From: Anadara kagoshimensis
Lineage: Eukaryota > Mollusca > Bivalvia > Arcoida > Arcidae
Assembly (NCBI GenBank): GCA_021292105.1
Contig: CM037873.1
Location: 10,331,489 to 10,395,488 of the forward strand
Direction of reading: 5' to 3'
Length of the DNA stretch: 64,000 bases
Shown here piece by piece: positions 12,421 to 24,089 of the stretch; within the stretch, counting starts at the first letter, position 1; each line of letters begins with the position of its first letter. A model generated the notes under the pieces. That model had not been told where the DNA came from. It did no database searches and was given only the letters and a program-made list of their open reading frames with translations. The translations under genes and the position numbers were made by a program.

Positions 12421-13647
12421 CCTATCAATGATAATAAGTAATTTTTAATACAGATAAACGTTTGTGACACCCTATGGATATCGTACGGATTTTGGGCATA
12501 AGGTGCCTCAGTCCTGCTGTCTCCTAGGCGAGGTGTCTCTGTTGCTTCATTTACTCATTTCAATCTCATGTCACAATAATAACAAACTTTGGCACTTATT
12601 CTCAGAAAATTAAAAGAAAATATCTGAAACCTTAAACAAAGGTTTGCCATGTTCTTCGCACACGGAAATATTTTCGTTACTTGGTTACCATTCTCAGTAA
12701 GGTCCGGATACATATTGGTAACTGCGCTGTGACTTCATGTTATTTTTTAAGTATTATTGTTGAATTCTGAAATTATAAACACAAGGAATTTGAGAAAAAA
12801 ACACCAATTTTAAACAATATCAAAACAATCATTATCTTTTACTAGAAGATTAAATTACTCCTATGTTAAATTCCAATATCGATTCAATCCATACAAAAGT
12901 ACATAACCATTAAGCTAATTAGTTTGTTGTTTAAAATTTTAGTTCAGAAAAAGAATGTCGATCCAAAGACACTTTAAGCATAAGATTGCGTATAACGACT
13001 GAGAAAAAGCCAGGAGTAATTGACGTTTTATAATGTCTGAAATAAAATTTTATTTTACAATAGATTGTTCTTATAAAAGATTCCACGGCGATTGATTATA
13101 TAGGAATGTATCCTTTCATCTCCAGCTTGCCATTTAATCACTACAACAGAGATTCACTAGTCTGCTAGTATTCTAATTTCCTAAATTCTTTCACATCAAG
13201 TACTCCTCACTTTACAGGAATAAATAATCCATATTCGATTTTTCTGTGACAAAGAAATGTAATGAAGTTTCAATGAAACTGTCTTAATTGGCATTACGCA
13301 ATCACACTGTGTCATTTTACCATTAAAATCTGAAAAGACTGCCATAAAATAGACAATGTCCGCCCATGTAACGGAATATTCTTTTTGATATTTGTTTTTA
13401 TTTGTCACTAAAATGTGATACTAATGCTGAAACATTTTATGTCAAATATTCACATTAAGCTATACCTGTGGGTACATGTAATGATTTTCCCGATTCAGAT
13501 ATACCTGGTGAAGTTTTTGACATTTGCATATTGGTCAGTGAAAATACTTGTTTATCAATCTACAATAGGAAAATGAGAAACATCTTGAGACAATTGTTTC
13601 GGCTGAACAAAATACCAGGTAATATGTATATGGAGTATAGTGGAGTA
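12421..13647. other. No supported gene; one short open block
   Basis: At about 12410-12560 the minus strand is open for roughly 50 codons (including ATETPRLGDSRTEAPYAQNP) with lower AT content than its surroundings, but no acceptor or donor borders were found, so it is not called. The rest is AT-rich sequence without structure I can name. Confidence 0.4.
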
Positions 13648-13832
13648 CAGTCAATCTTGTCTATAAAATTATAAGTCGCCCAAGGGAACCATTAAAAATG
13701 ACCTTTATAGGCAGGTGACCTTTATATACAGGTTCAAATAATATGAATTAAGAACAATTTGGATACAATTCTACTGGCCTTTATAAGCAGATGGCCCTTA
13801 TATAGAAGTGACATTTAAGGCAGGTTGGGCTG
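13648..13832. mobile_element. MITE-A copy, Tigger/pogo-like ends
   Basis: Begins CAGTCAATCTTGTCTATAAA and ends CAGGTTGGGCTG, flanked on both sides by TA. The interior has GGCAGGTGACCTTTATATAC and TTCAAATAATATGAATTAAG blocks shared with the copies at 20.6 and 25.2 kb. Ends of the CAGTNAAACC type with TA target duplication are characteristic of pogo/Tigger-related Tc1/mariner elements. Non-autonomous; no transposase. Confidence 0.8.
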
Positions 13833-13884
13833 TAATAATGTTTTACGACTCGGTTAAGATTATTTCACTGGTTCGCGCCGAGAT

Positions 13885-13955
13885 GGTCAGTTCTGAGGCG
13901 ACGAAGAAAATCTGAGAACCTGGAGAAAACCACCGAATATTGACAAGCAAATGAT
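13885..13955 (-). mobile_element. SINE 3' core fragment
   Basis: On the minus strand this carries GGTGGTTTTCTCCAGGTTCT followed by GAACTGACCATCTCGGCGCG, matching the 3' core of the SINE copies at 24.1 and 49.6 kb. The tRNA-like head is missing. Confidence 0.5.
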
Positions 13956-14580
13956 GAGAAGCGATGTATGTACACATACATGTACCATTAAAGGTTATCA
14001 ATTAGCACCGATAAAGATTGAGATGTGACGTAATTAATAACGGGGTGTTTCAATTTGCTAGGTTTGACTGCATATACATAGCAATTTAAAATGAACTACA
14101 TAGTACATAGTATCTAAAATTGTATTTATATGTATATGTATAAACCAGACAGACGATTAATGCCAGGACGTCCAACTAAAACCTCAAAATTATATTTGTT
14201 CATTCTGATATGTACAGAGATTGGACATGTAATCTTTATGCCTTTCTGTATTTACTATATTACAGAACAAATTGATAGAACGACCAATTGATTCCAGTCT
14301 AAGTAATCCTGTTTCTTATTTGGTCATGGCTTAACCAAATTTCTACCATCAGAATAGAATAAATCTGTTTCCTAGGAATAATTGAAAGATTTATTATAAG
14401 GTCAAGTTTATGAATATATACATCTAGAATGATGATAAAAGGTTGTAGGAGATAAAATAGGAACTGAAGCATTTCCCATTTATCTACGGCGTATTATACA
14501 GAATCTAGTTCCTACTGATGGACAGTATTTACATAAGAAAGAAATAAACTCAATTACTCCTTTCTCCATTGTGCCACATA

Positions 14581-14760
14581 CAGTACAGACCAGCCGAAAG
14601 TTTAACACTGAGCTAACGAATTCCGTCCCTTCGTTAGCTATATCTCGGCAGCTCTGCTGTATATCTATCTTCTGGCAGCTTTTCGTTCATAAACTATCAA
14701 TATCTCGATCACTTTGACTCCTCGTTATCTTAGTGTTAAACGTTCGACAGGTCTGTACTG
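14581..14760. mobile_element. MITE-B copy, complete, with TA target duplication
   Basis: Left end CAGTACAGACCAGCCGAAAG followed by TTTAACACTGAGCTAACGA. The right end is its inverse (TCGTTATCTTAGTGTTAAAC, then GGTCTGTACTG). TA flanks both sides. The inverted repeats are about 40 bp with a few mismatches, in a 180-bp element. Inside are two TATCTCGGCAGCT-like words. This is the best preserved of five copies and defines the family. Confidence 0.88.
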
Positions 14761-15538
14761 TATTCAGGCATATAAAATTTGGATACAATCGTAACTTAAG
14801 CTTCTGTATTGGGTCTGATATCCGATTAACGTTGATTTTCTTTTCATTTGTATTGCTCCCGTATTGCTTACCTTTGCATTGTCCTCTTAAAATCTAAACA
14901 ACTAAATGATAAAGTACTTCATTGGTTTCGTTCGAATTCTTTGAAATAATAAATTGATCTCTTTTTGCAGAAAAAAATGAAATTAAAACAAAGAATCCAT
15001 AAAAAAGACATATCAAATAGAATTGATGGGTTTGCCTTAGTACAAAAACGACAATGAAAGGTCATTTGTTTGAAGTGAGTACACGTTAATTTGTATCGTT
15101 TTTTCTAAAATGTCTGTATCACTAACACAAGTATTAGATGTTTTACAATAAATTCTTTTGACCTCAGTCTGCATGTTTTAAGATTACACAAATACAATGA
15201 CACCATATTGAAATTTATTGCTTAAGTTTTCTTCTTCGTGATCTTGTAAACGTTTTTCTTTAAAAGTAATCGTTTAATGAATACTCAGAAACGATTGCCA
15301 GAAAATAAATTAAATTCTCTCCGGAAGGTAATTGCCATCCTTTCTCTGATTATTCATCATATGGGATTAAATCATAGTTTCTCAATGAGTAACTGTTAAC
15401 TGTGAGATCCAACAGCATTTATGTCGTGATAAATCAGCTGGTCTGTAATACTGCTTCCGGGAAGTATACATTTTCTTTGGCTTGATATAAAGGGTTTATT
15501 GAGTAAATTAAAGTTGAAACCTAACTATTTACGATTGT

Positions 15539-15579
15539 CATGTGCTACTTTCGAAATTTTTATTAAAAGTAGCACACAT
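15539..15579. repeat. Short hairpin
   Basis: TGTGCTACTTT and its exact inverse AAAGTAGCACA are separated by about 15 bases. A related half (ATGTGCTACCTTTTAATC) occurs near 9738. It could be the ends of a tiny element or a transcription-terminator-like hairpin; nothing else supports either. Confidence 0.5.
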
Positions 15580-16097
15580 ATAATAATTCAATATTAAATG
15601 AATTTCTTGTTTTGTTCTAAAGTGTTTCCATGACATTGTTTTGGTTTGTTATTTGACTAATTGCTCGAATTTCATTTTAGCTGTATTCATTATCGAACAA
15701 TGGTTGCACGTATTAGAATAGATATTATTCAAATATATAATTATCTCTTTTTAATAGTGTTACAACTACAATAGGAACTGAATAACACAAATTAGTACGA
15801 CGTAGGTCATGCATATCTAGAGATTTTCAAAATTGTCTTTTGCTTTTTATTCCAGAAATAAAAATTAATTCGCTGTCTCTTACAACATGTATGTATCAGA
15901 CATCAAAAATGCTTTCATATGCAAGTCATGTGGATGCACATACCATGATGCCAAACATGTAGTTACATGTATGTGAATATTAACAACATTTATAGTTCAA
16001 ATAATTAACACCATTGAAAACACAATCATTGCAAATGCATATTGTGTAAATGACAAACCCTAATGTTGGGATATAAATACAGACCTGCAATTTACAT

Positions 16098-16184
16098 GTT
16101 AGCTAACTGCCTCGGTACTGTTAGCTAACTGCCTCGGTACTGTAAGCTAACTGCCTCGGTACTGTTAGCTTACTGCCTCGGTAC
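16098..16184. repeat. 22-bp tandem repeat, four copies
   Basis: Unit GTTAGCTAACTGCCTCGGTA plus CT, repeated four times with single-base changes (GTAAGC in copy 3, GCTTAC in copy 4). It is more GC-rich than its surroundings. Each unit contains the palindrome GTTAGCTAAC. Not seen elsewhere in the window. Confidence 0.93.
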
Positions 16185-16564
16185 GATAAAGCCGCCAGTA
16201 TACTGATTATTTTAACGCGTAGACACGAATAAAATATGTAAGTTTGCAATTGGTTTCTTTTTATTTGTTCATTACGCTCTGACATTTCGTGTGTTCAAAT
16301 TAAGATGTCGTTTTGAGATTGAAACCTTTATATTGATAAGACTAATTAACAATAACAAAACAACAATGACCCTCCTGATGCACATAATGTTAGACATATT
16401 AAAATACTGTATATAACCTTACTATATAGCATCAAGAAATCCTACAATAAAGCCTCTAATGATTCTTCTTATTTAATTATACATCCGTAGACAGTTATAT
16501 ATACATGATTTCATTTGTAACCGTAAGGAACTGTTTATAACCTTATTGTGATATAAATTCATCA

Positions 16565-16640
16565 CCACGGTATTGTAAAATATATTAGCTTTATTGTCAA
16601 AGGTCATATATCTGAAAGACAACCCCAGAAACACTTCTTA
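16565..16640 (-). pseudogene. Decayed relative of the 11.7-kb exon candidate
   Basis: On the minus strand GTTGTCTTTCAG is followed by ATATATGACCTTTGACAATA, then a frame reading TFDNKANIFYNTVVMN. This parallels TLDNKFNAF at 11.74 kb. The flanking plus-strand words TTATTGTCAAAGG, CTGAAAGAC and GATTGAGTAT also match around both sites. The cysteine positions are lost, so if this was an exon it is decayed. Confidence 0.3.
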
Positions 16641-16967
16641 TTTGTTAACTGATTGAGTATTATGTTTCCACGATCTATTAGATTAGACAAGCATTCATTA
16701 TTTCTGAAAAGTCACCGCCAGACATTATTGAGTATTGTATGTACAAAACTTAGTCTTGTTATTGTGTACTAGATTTGTAATTCCAGACGTAAACTGCTCA
16801 ACAGAGTTGTATTGAACATGGCGGAAAATCTGTTCTGATTTGACATTGTATTTGCAAAAAAACTTAACATAGAAACATTGTATTCAAAATTAAAAGAATT
16901 TGTATGTGCATGAGTGTCTTTTTCATATTACTTGTTCTGATTATTATTTTTTTAAAGATCTAAAGTG

Positions 16968-17092
16968 GTCTCACTTTCCTGGTGGAAGATGGAAGATCAC
17001 ATGTCTAACCTGACTTCTCAGTTCCAAAGTTTTTGCTTTGCTTCTGAATTGTGATTCGGACATGGATTGGTATTTTTGGTTTTGACAATAGA
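16968..17092 (+). mobile_element. PLE-tail fragment
   Basis: CACTTTCCTGGTGGAAGATG, CTCAGTTCCAAAGTTTTTG, TTTGCTTCTGAATTGTGATT and CGGACATGGATTGGTATTTT: the 3' UTR and constant terminus of the family in plus orientation, truncated at its 5' side. Confidence 0.75.
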
Positions 17093-17199
17093 CTTGAAAC
17101 ATTTTAATTGAGATTAAAATAAAATTTGTGTGTATTTAAGGATGTGCTTTCATATTTTATCTTATCAGTCCGTTGCATTCGCTTCTAGTTGTAAGCGGA

Positions 17200-17310
17200 C
17201 ACAGGTGGCCTTCTTTTTCGGTGTCTTTAGCGTGCATAGAGACACTGGACCTCCGTTTTGAGTCTCATCCGAAAGACTATTCTATTAATGAGCATTTTAC
17301 CGCCCTTGTA
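17200..17310 (+). repeat. R3 dispersed repeat, copy 2
   Basis: GTGTCTTTAGCGTGCATAG, GACACTGGACCTCCGTTTTG, AGTCTCATCCGAAAGACTA and TAATGAGCATTTTACC. Counterpart, in opposite orientation, of 1380-1500. Confidence 0.5.
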
Positions 17311-17635
17311 TTTGATGTTTTTGTTATTTGCATTAGGTGATTCAGTCGTTATTGTGTTCCCGTTATTGTATTATAATTCTAGATGTAAAGTATTCAACAA
17401 GGTCATAAAGAACAATGTTGTAAAAAAATATGTGTTTCTCTTATAATATCTAATTATCTATATTTGCCTATACATATCTGCCTTAGACGTTTACAAAGCT
17501 TAGATCATAATGCTATTATGCGCAATATTTTAGGTACAGCCTATCATTTCTGAGATCGCTGCTGATTTCTCCAGGAACTTTACACCATCCAAACACTGAC
17601 ATCTTCAATGAGAGCGAAACCTGTCTGAGGCGTTA

Positions 17636-17690
17636 ACCACGCCACCATTTCCACCACCACCACCATCACCAATACCACTACCATTACCAA
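17636..17690. repeat. (CCA)n-rich tract
   Basis: Imperfect CCA/CCN triplets. One plus frame through it gives a proline-rich run ending in a stop at about 17.72 kb, with no splice support. Treated as simple sequence. Confidence 0.8.
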
Positions 17691-17974
17691 ATCAACAGCA
17701 CAAGCATCCACAAAAATTATAAAGCTTCAACAACAGCATTTTTAACACCACAATTAAGATACATCAATAAAATGAATTTTTGAAAATTTAAAGTTTTAGC
17801 AATTTCAAATAAATGCAGAACCTTCAAAGTATTGACGTGTTTTCTCGCCGTCTGTTGAACAATTTCGTGTTAATATATCTGGTATACATAAAACTCCTCC
17901 AACTGGGAATCTTGATGCCAGAATTGGATTTTCATGACTTAATAGACAGAACAGTAAAACAGATATGAAGAAAC

Positions 17975-18095
17975 AAATGCATTCTTAATGTTGTCGGTAA
18001 TCAAGCGAACATACCACGCAGTTGGAATAAAGATAAGTCAAAGATATTGTCAGGGGTCGGAAAATTTGAAAGTCTAATAAGACAGGATTATATTT
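17975..18095 (-). pseudogene. Second decayed relative of the 11.7-kb exon candidate
   Basis: Shares with 11.68-11.77 kb the plus-strand words TTCTTAATG, a GTAATCAAGCGAACAT / GTCAACTGAACATT block, ATTGTCAGGGGTCGG and TTTGAAAGTCTAAT. On the minus strand the frame starts TPDNIF (TLDNKF at 11.74 kb) and is soon broken by a frameshift. Same orientation as the other two. Confidence 0.3.
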
Positions 18096-18617
18096 ATGTA
18101 AATTGATCAATTTTAGTTGTCACAAAATGTCTGACATTTCCAAGCAGAAGGCACAGGCGTCTACATGGGCGAACCATGTGATATTTATATCCTTTATAAC
18201 ACTTAAATTGAAATTCTACAATTCATCAAAATATATATTATGTTCTTGCAAATTAATGATATTCTCCTAGAGAATGACAGATAGTTAATTGGAAGAGGCA
18301 CTTGATTGAAGTTATTTTATAACACATTAAAGAATTACATAATATTGATCAAAACTCATAAAGTTTAACTCTGGAGATGTTTTCGGTAACAAGGAAGCTT
18401 TTTCTAAGATTATTAATGTATATTCAAAACAAACTTATGTACAGTTGATAGTTTAATGTGAGGGATTCGTTTTATATGATGGTTAGTGCAATGGAAATGA
18501 TACATAATAATATATTATCAAATGTCTAAAATATGTGCATATAGTTTGCGCATTGTGTGAAATCGACAAAAACTAGGTAGATACACTTTGTGTTAAGTTA
18601 ATCAATCTATCTAGATC

Positions 18618-18722
18618 ACAATTCAAAAAAAAGTAAAAACGTTGAAACTGACAAATTTAGTTGCACCTGTGAACTTTAATCACAGAAGTGAGACCAGATG
18701 CTCCGATCTATCAATCTAAATT
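18618..18722 (-). mobile_element. PLE-tail fragment
   Basis: GATCACAATTC, AAAAACGTTGAAACTGACAA, CTGTGAACTTTAATCACAGA and AGTGAGACCAGATGCTCCG in family order. Both ends are eroded. Confidence 0.6.
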
Positions 18723-19777
18723 TGGGTTAAGTCTGTATCTAGATTCTTTGTAAACATTTGATTACGGCCTTCAGAATGGCGTCAAGGACATCGGTCAAAG
18801 TAAAGATCTAGCTTTTAACTCTATACACGTTTGTTAGTACTTTACCTATAATATTGTTTCTTTGCCTGTATCCTGTATTTCAGCTCGTTTGGAAGAGAAA
18901 TTAAATTGATCATTTTTTTTTATGAATTTGCATCAATGATTTAAACATGAAACCAAAGTAAAAGTCAGGGTCATGACGTCAGTCTTGAAAAAACCTTGAT
19001 ATTGTTACATCCTTATATAATATACATGTATATATATTAAGATGATTACATTGCTTTGGTTTCAGGCAAATGATATCTGTAAAATAAGATGGTTTTCTGG
19101 TTTTCAGTTTTAATATATTGATCTTTTTAAACTACTTTAAAAATGATACCAAGGCTTAATGTTTTACCTATGTGTTTTTACACGTTAATTAATGTTAAAA
19201 GAAATTGCCAAAAGGGTTTCCGCAATTGACATTTGCCAAGAATTGTCATAAAAATGAGAAGTCAGTTTTTTATATTAATTATTATGAAAGCAAACTCTAT
19301 ACATTTTGCTACGACAGCATGTTTTCACATCTAAGTTTTGATATTTCCAGACATTGCTTTAGTAATCAAGAAGTTATTTATATGTAGACAAATAATTTTG
19401 CAGTTGGTATTTCTATCCAGGTGAGCAATACTGGCCTGTTACGGTTTCTAATCGCTGTTCCTGTTGTCATATACTACATTTGTTTATTTGTTTTTAAATT
19501 TTATCATCAAATGATTTAAAAAATTGTATAAGAAATATATTGTCATATACCAATTTTAATATATTGAATGATACAATTCACAAAATTGTATACGACACTG
19601 CTAAACAGAGAAATATTTGAATCTGAGACTCACGGATATAATAAAAATTTCAGGTCACAGACATACTCTTTCAACAGGATCAGGTATGCATAATCAATTA
19701 ACAAACCTACAGGCGTGATTCCATGCAGGCATCTGAATATCAGGTATAAACTTAGTTTATGGATACATGGGTATTGT
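18723..19777. other. No supported gene
   Basis: AT-rich sequence. The 60-codon plus frame at 19205-19387 has no supporting borders. Confidence 0.5.
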
Positions 19778-19948
19778 ATCTTACAAAAATACATTTAGGC
19801 TTTTAGCATCACAATCAGTTAATGAACACAACAAATATAACATTAGGCACATAAGGTGTTCTATGACATTCTTTCACACAATGATTATATTTTCTGTGTC
19901 ATTAACTGTTTGTTATGCTAAAAGCCTAAATGTATTTTTACGTAAGAT
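19778..19948. mobile_element. Foldback (inverted-repeat) element, about 170 bp
   Basis: The left arm contains AAAATACATTTAGGCTTTTA then GCATCACAATCAGTTAATGA; the right arm is the inverse, TCATTAACTGTTTGTTATGC then TAAAAGCCTAAATGTATTTT. The arms are about 50 bp with three or four mismatches and leave a loop of about 70 bp. The outermost bases are ATCTTAC / GTAAGAT. The ends differ from MITE-A to D and no second copy was seen. The 61-codon frame inside is incidental. Confidence 0.85.
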
Positions 19949-20126
19949 GTAATTCAGTATTGAGTGATATTCCATAAAAAAGTTATCAAATTGAAACTTA
20001 TTATTTTAGTCAATTCAAAATATCAATATATAAATATTCTGCTGTCGCTTTAGTGCTTTGATATTTTGATATAAAGATATGTTGATGTCATGTCAAAATG
20101 TAATAATATCCATCTTCTTTGACTGC

Positions 20127-20162
20127 AAAAAAAAAAAAAAAATAATAATAATAATAATAAAA
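20127..20162. repeat. A-tract followed by (AAT)n
   Basis: About 16 A then about six AAT units. It could be the tail of a degraded retroposon, but no SINE body was recognised upstream. A short (TA)n run follows at 20385-20399. Confidence 0.9.
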
Positions 20163-20608
20163 ATAAATTAAAACAATAAAAACTAGTCAGTTGAGGAGTT
20201 AATTCAAATATAAATCCACTAAAACGAAAATACAAGAAACTACTTAACAAAAAAGCGGTGCTTAATTTTTACGAATGACAAATTAGTGTTTTTATTACTC
20301 GACATGTATTAAATTAGAGTTGTCAAATGTCCCTTACTACAAGATCTAGAATTATCCTTAGAATGATCAAATATTATAGAATTGTATATATATATATATG
20401 TATATCTCTTATGTATGTAAAAGTGTCTTATTGTTACCTGGCAAGTGAACCCAGTGGCCCCAACCCTGGCACTTGACCATCCCCAATTCAATGTCTGGGA
20501 CAATAAAAAACACAAATTACAAAAAGAGTTGTCATACTGATGTAATGATTTCATACTTAAGATATGTTGACAAATAAAATGTTTAGCTTGTACAGTAGAA
20601 ACTGTATA

Positions 20609-20788
20609 CAGTCAAACCTATCTATAAAGGCCACCAAAGTGAACCAGTAAAAGTGGCTTTTATTGGCAGGTGGCCTTTATATACAGGTTCAAATAAAATG
20701 AATAAAAAACAATTGGGACACAATCCTACTGACCTTTTTAAGCAGGTGACCCATATATAGAGGTGGCCTTTGGGGGCAGGTTGAACCG
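20609..20788. mobile_element. MITE-A copy, complete
   Basis: Starts CAGTCAAACCTATCTATAAA, continues GGCCACCAAAGTGAACCAG, and ends GGGGGCAGGTTGAACCG. TA flanks at 20607 and 20789. The interior words GGTGGCCTTTATATACAGG and TTCAAATAAAATGAATAAA are shared with the other copies. This is the clearest copy of the family. Confidence 0.88.
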
Positions 20789-21681
20789 TATATTACTATA
20801 CATTATTGTACAAGAGTTTGAGGATACTTGGGTGAAAGCGCCATAATAAACACATTTTAGAAATAACCTCCATTTGTTTGGGAGAACCAATTTGTCATCA
20901 CAATGTCAACGGCAGACACATTTATTTAGAATTGTATATTAGGTGATAATCTGTTATGATAAATCACTGAAGTCTGTATGTCTAAGTTTAATTCCCAGGT
21001 GTCTAAGAGGACAGTTTCTTACTCCGTATTTTACATAAAGCAGGAGTTGTTTTATTATCTCGATATAGGTTTGAAAACTAGTGGAATATAATAGGACCAC
21101 AAGGAATACAACATGACACTGTTTTATATTAGCGGAAACTTGGCCATTAGATATGAGACTCTGACATGCAATAATAAAGTTATTTCCAGTTATATGTCTT
21201 TAATTGTCTTGGATTCAAATATTTAGTGCTTACGTATAACTTACTGTTTTGCGCTTTTTGAAACAAGTTTAACATTTCTATACCAAAGACTCGCTAGATA
21301 TTATATTCACTATTGTTATTTGAAATATCTAGAACAATATCTCATAGTTACAGCTTACGTATATTGTATACATACTGTTTTGTGCTATTTGAAATAGGTT
21401 TAACATTTCTAGACTAAGCAGGTATCGGACATTATATCCCCAATATGAAATATCTGAACAATATCATATATACCTAACAGTAGTGGTAATTTAATTAAAG
21501 AAGATCAGATGTTTTGTAAAAATCTCTAATCAAGGAGTTTGTAACAGTATTTGTGTTATAGAAGGAAACAAGGAACTAAAGGAACTATAGCAACATGACT
21601 AACAGGTGTGTCAGACTTTTTCTATGACTTTTGTATGGGTTTTTTGTTTCTATGGGTGCATGACCAAACTAAAGTAAAGTA

Positions 21682-21750
21682 CAGTCAAACCTGTCTATAA
21701 CGACCATCCAATGGAACCAGTAAACGTGGCCTTTAAGGCAGGTTGGAATA
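21682..21750. mobile_element. MITE-A copy with internal deletion
   Basis: The left end CAGTCAAACCTGTCTATAAC and CATCCAATGGAACCAG are followed directly by GGCCTTTAAGGCAGGTTGG, the right end. About 110 bp of interior is missing. The left side has the TA; the right border is blurred. Confidence 0.75.
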
Positions 21751-23137
21751 TAACTACCCATTACGCTGTACAAACACAACACATTTTTCATTTAACCTTT
21801 TTCAAATTATGTCTGATTTCAATGGCATTCAGTTACATTGTATTTTTACTGTTAGAAGACCTTAAGGTATATACAGACAAAAACAAGATAATTTGATACT
21901 AAAATTGTTCTACGGCTAATCAGGCATGTATACGTCAAACTAGCAATTTGTTTCTAATTCTGAAATCAATCGTCTAGTCAAATTTGAAAACTGCTTAAAA
22001 GATCTTGCGGACAAGAACGGACATGTTTTACATAGACTCAAAAATAAATCTATTCCCTCGACTGAAATCACGTTTTCTATCAACCCGTTTGACATGTAAT
22101 GTAATATTTCCATTATATATACAAAATTAGACCATTCTGATTTATTGTTTAAAGCACGAAAACGCTATGATCAGAACAAAACAGTTCTCGTAAAAGCTTA
22201 TCAAGGGAATAAAGCCCCCGGTACAGCTTATCTGCTCGTATGCGTGCATAGTTTTTAACGGGCATCAATCAGCCTACATCAAAAGCAGGCCAGGATATAA
22301 AAACTCCAATAAATTATTTGTTGATGTTACTTAGTGGATAAGTTTGATAATAACTATTGATTAATATAAAATCTCTGTTGATAGAAGCCGAGTGTATTTT
22401 GTATACTCTGTAATTTGGCTATCAATTCAAGTATCAACAATCTACACAAATGTAAATAAAATATATTTTATACCAGAATCAATGATACATTAGCCGTATA
22501 GAAGGAAATGTTACGTAAAAGTCTTTGTCTCTAATGAAATAAAAAGTTAAGTATTTAGTTTTATCACCAGAAGTAAAATAAAATTAAATGAAAAGTTAAT
22601 CGGTTTTTTGTATTATTTAAAAGCAGTTTATCTGGCTAGTGAAGATAATCAGCAGGAGTTGGTAGTCTTTACGTTATTTGACTTTGTTTTAGTTACTGGA
22701 ATTAGTGATTGGTGAAAAAGTGATTGCGTTTATAGAAATATGAATAAAGTAAAAACAAGAAAACATGTTCTATCTACATATTTACCTGGCCATTTCCATA
22801 AATTCTCACAGCATTTGTATTCATGATGAGTTAACAGTCTCGATCGGCTCGAAATCATTAAGATATACTTAAGACTTTTATCGTAATTACTAAATGGAAT
22901 AGCTAAAGAACGATTTTAAAACATAGACGGAGCAAATTTTGGAGTGGAGCACATGCATGTACACCCCTGTAAAGACGTTAAGCTAAGGACTGATAACGGA
23001 AACCAGACTACCCAGAGAAAAGCACTTACCTACGACATGTTGTGGCGTGTGTTAGCGTGTGTATGACCGTAAACTGCTCGATATATGGAAAATCAAAAAA
23101 GCCTGTTGAACCATTAACAAGCATTCGAGTTCGTATT
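21751..23137. other. No supported gene
   Basis: AT-rich stretch without recognised elements. At 23024-23040 the minus strand reads TGTCGTAGGTAAGTGC, a good donor-like site. The 78-codon minus frame just above it (23026-23262) overlaps a retroelement tail, so it is not called as an exon. Confidence 0.45.
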
Positions 23138-23240
23138 AAAATCACAAAACACGTGAACTGCCAACAGGGAAGAGAAGCAATGTGCTCCGGGAGGCTAAGC
23201 ACTTCCTGTTTAGCTAACTTCAGTCGCCGCGAGTGAAAAT
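23138..23240 (-). mobile_element. PLE-tail fragment
   Basis: ATCACAAAACACGTGAACTG, AACAGGGAAGAGAAGCAATG, TGCTCCGGGAGGCTAAGCAC and TTCCTGTTTAGCTAACTTC. Only the UTR centre is kept. Overlapping frames on both strands translate this repeat. Confidence 0.75.
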
Positions 23241-23829
23241 AAGCAATGTTGCTAAATAACATTGTTTTACTTTTTGAGAAAAAATATAATTTTTTTTTAT
23301 ATTAATGAGTGATTATGGATATTTTGAAATTTTGATTCAGTAGTGAAAGTTGACAATAGTTTATCAGTTGACAGAGACAAAAATCTGTGATTTGGTAAAT
23401 TTTCAAATTTTGTTGTCATAGTTGTACGTCGCTGTAGTTTGCCAGACGATGTCTAACCTACATTCCGAACTAGACCTATTTAGAAGTACAAGTTGTATTT
23501 TAATAATGCTTTATTAGAAATATCAACAGAATTAATAAATGTCTGTATTTATTTTACATCAATATTACAATAAAGAAAGGTTTGTATTAAACAGAACGCC
23601 GTTATTATCCCCATGTCATCCAGTCATTTTACGATATTTATCAGATTCTAAGTAAGCTGTACAACTCTATTGATCTAGAATTTATTCAGTTTTACAGTGA
23701 TATTACATACATAGATGATACGAAACGCTAACTTAATTACTCTACTACAAATGGACGTTGATTCATTTGAATATATATAATACAAGTTTAGTATTGAAAT
23801 GTGGTTAATTTTGATTCATTTATTTGTAG

Positions 23830-23906
23830 TCACAGCAACACGTCGGGAACAGGCGAAGTAAAATGTCACAGAGCTACAGGCAAAAGCATGGGGGTTATGA
23901 TGCAAG
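23830..23906 (+). CDS. Candidate exon with translation start (MSQSYRQKHGGYDA...)
   Basis: Acceptor TTTGATTCATTTATTTGTAG ends at 23829 and donor GTAGGTACTG begins at 23907; the 77-bp piece between is much less AT-rich than its surroundings. An ATG at 23863 with A at -3 gives MSQSYRQKHGGYDA and leaves AG as a split codon (phase 2). The upstream 33 bp would be spliced 5' UTR. It fits a first coding exon of an intron-rich gene. The protein is not recognised. A phase-2-compatible plus exon candidate lies at 63493-63606, which would imply an intron of about 39.6 kb; that link is speculation. No promoter was identified upstream. Confidence 0.45.
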
Positions 23907-24089
23907 GTAGGTACTGTTTTATTTACTTACTATTGAACACACAAAATGTACGACTCTCTAGTGCTTGAATTTATATAAAATATTTTGTTTGCTACAACCT
24001 TACAAACGTATATCACAGTAAGCGTGGTACAGACAAATGATGAACGCATTTTTGAATGACGTTTTACACATAAGTCGAGAATTTGTCCC

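Noticed and set aside
17636-17720. Proline-rich coding segment
   Set aside because: It is a CCA-type simple repeat with no splice borders, and the frame ends in stops close by on both sides.
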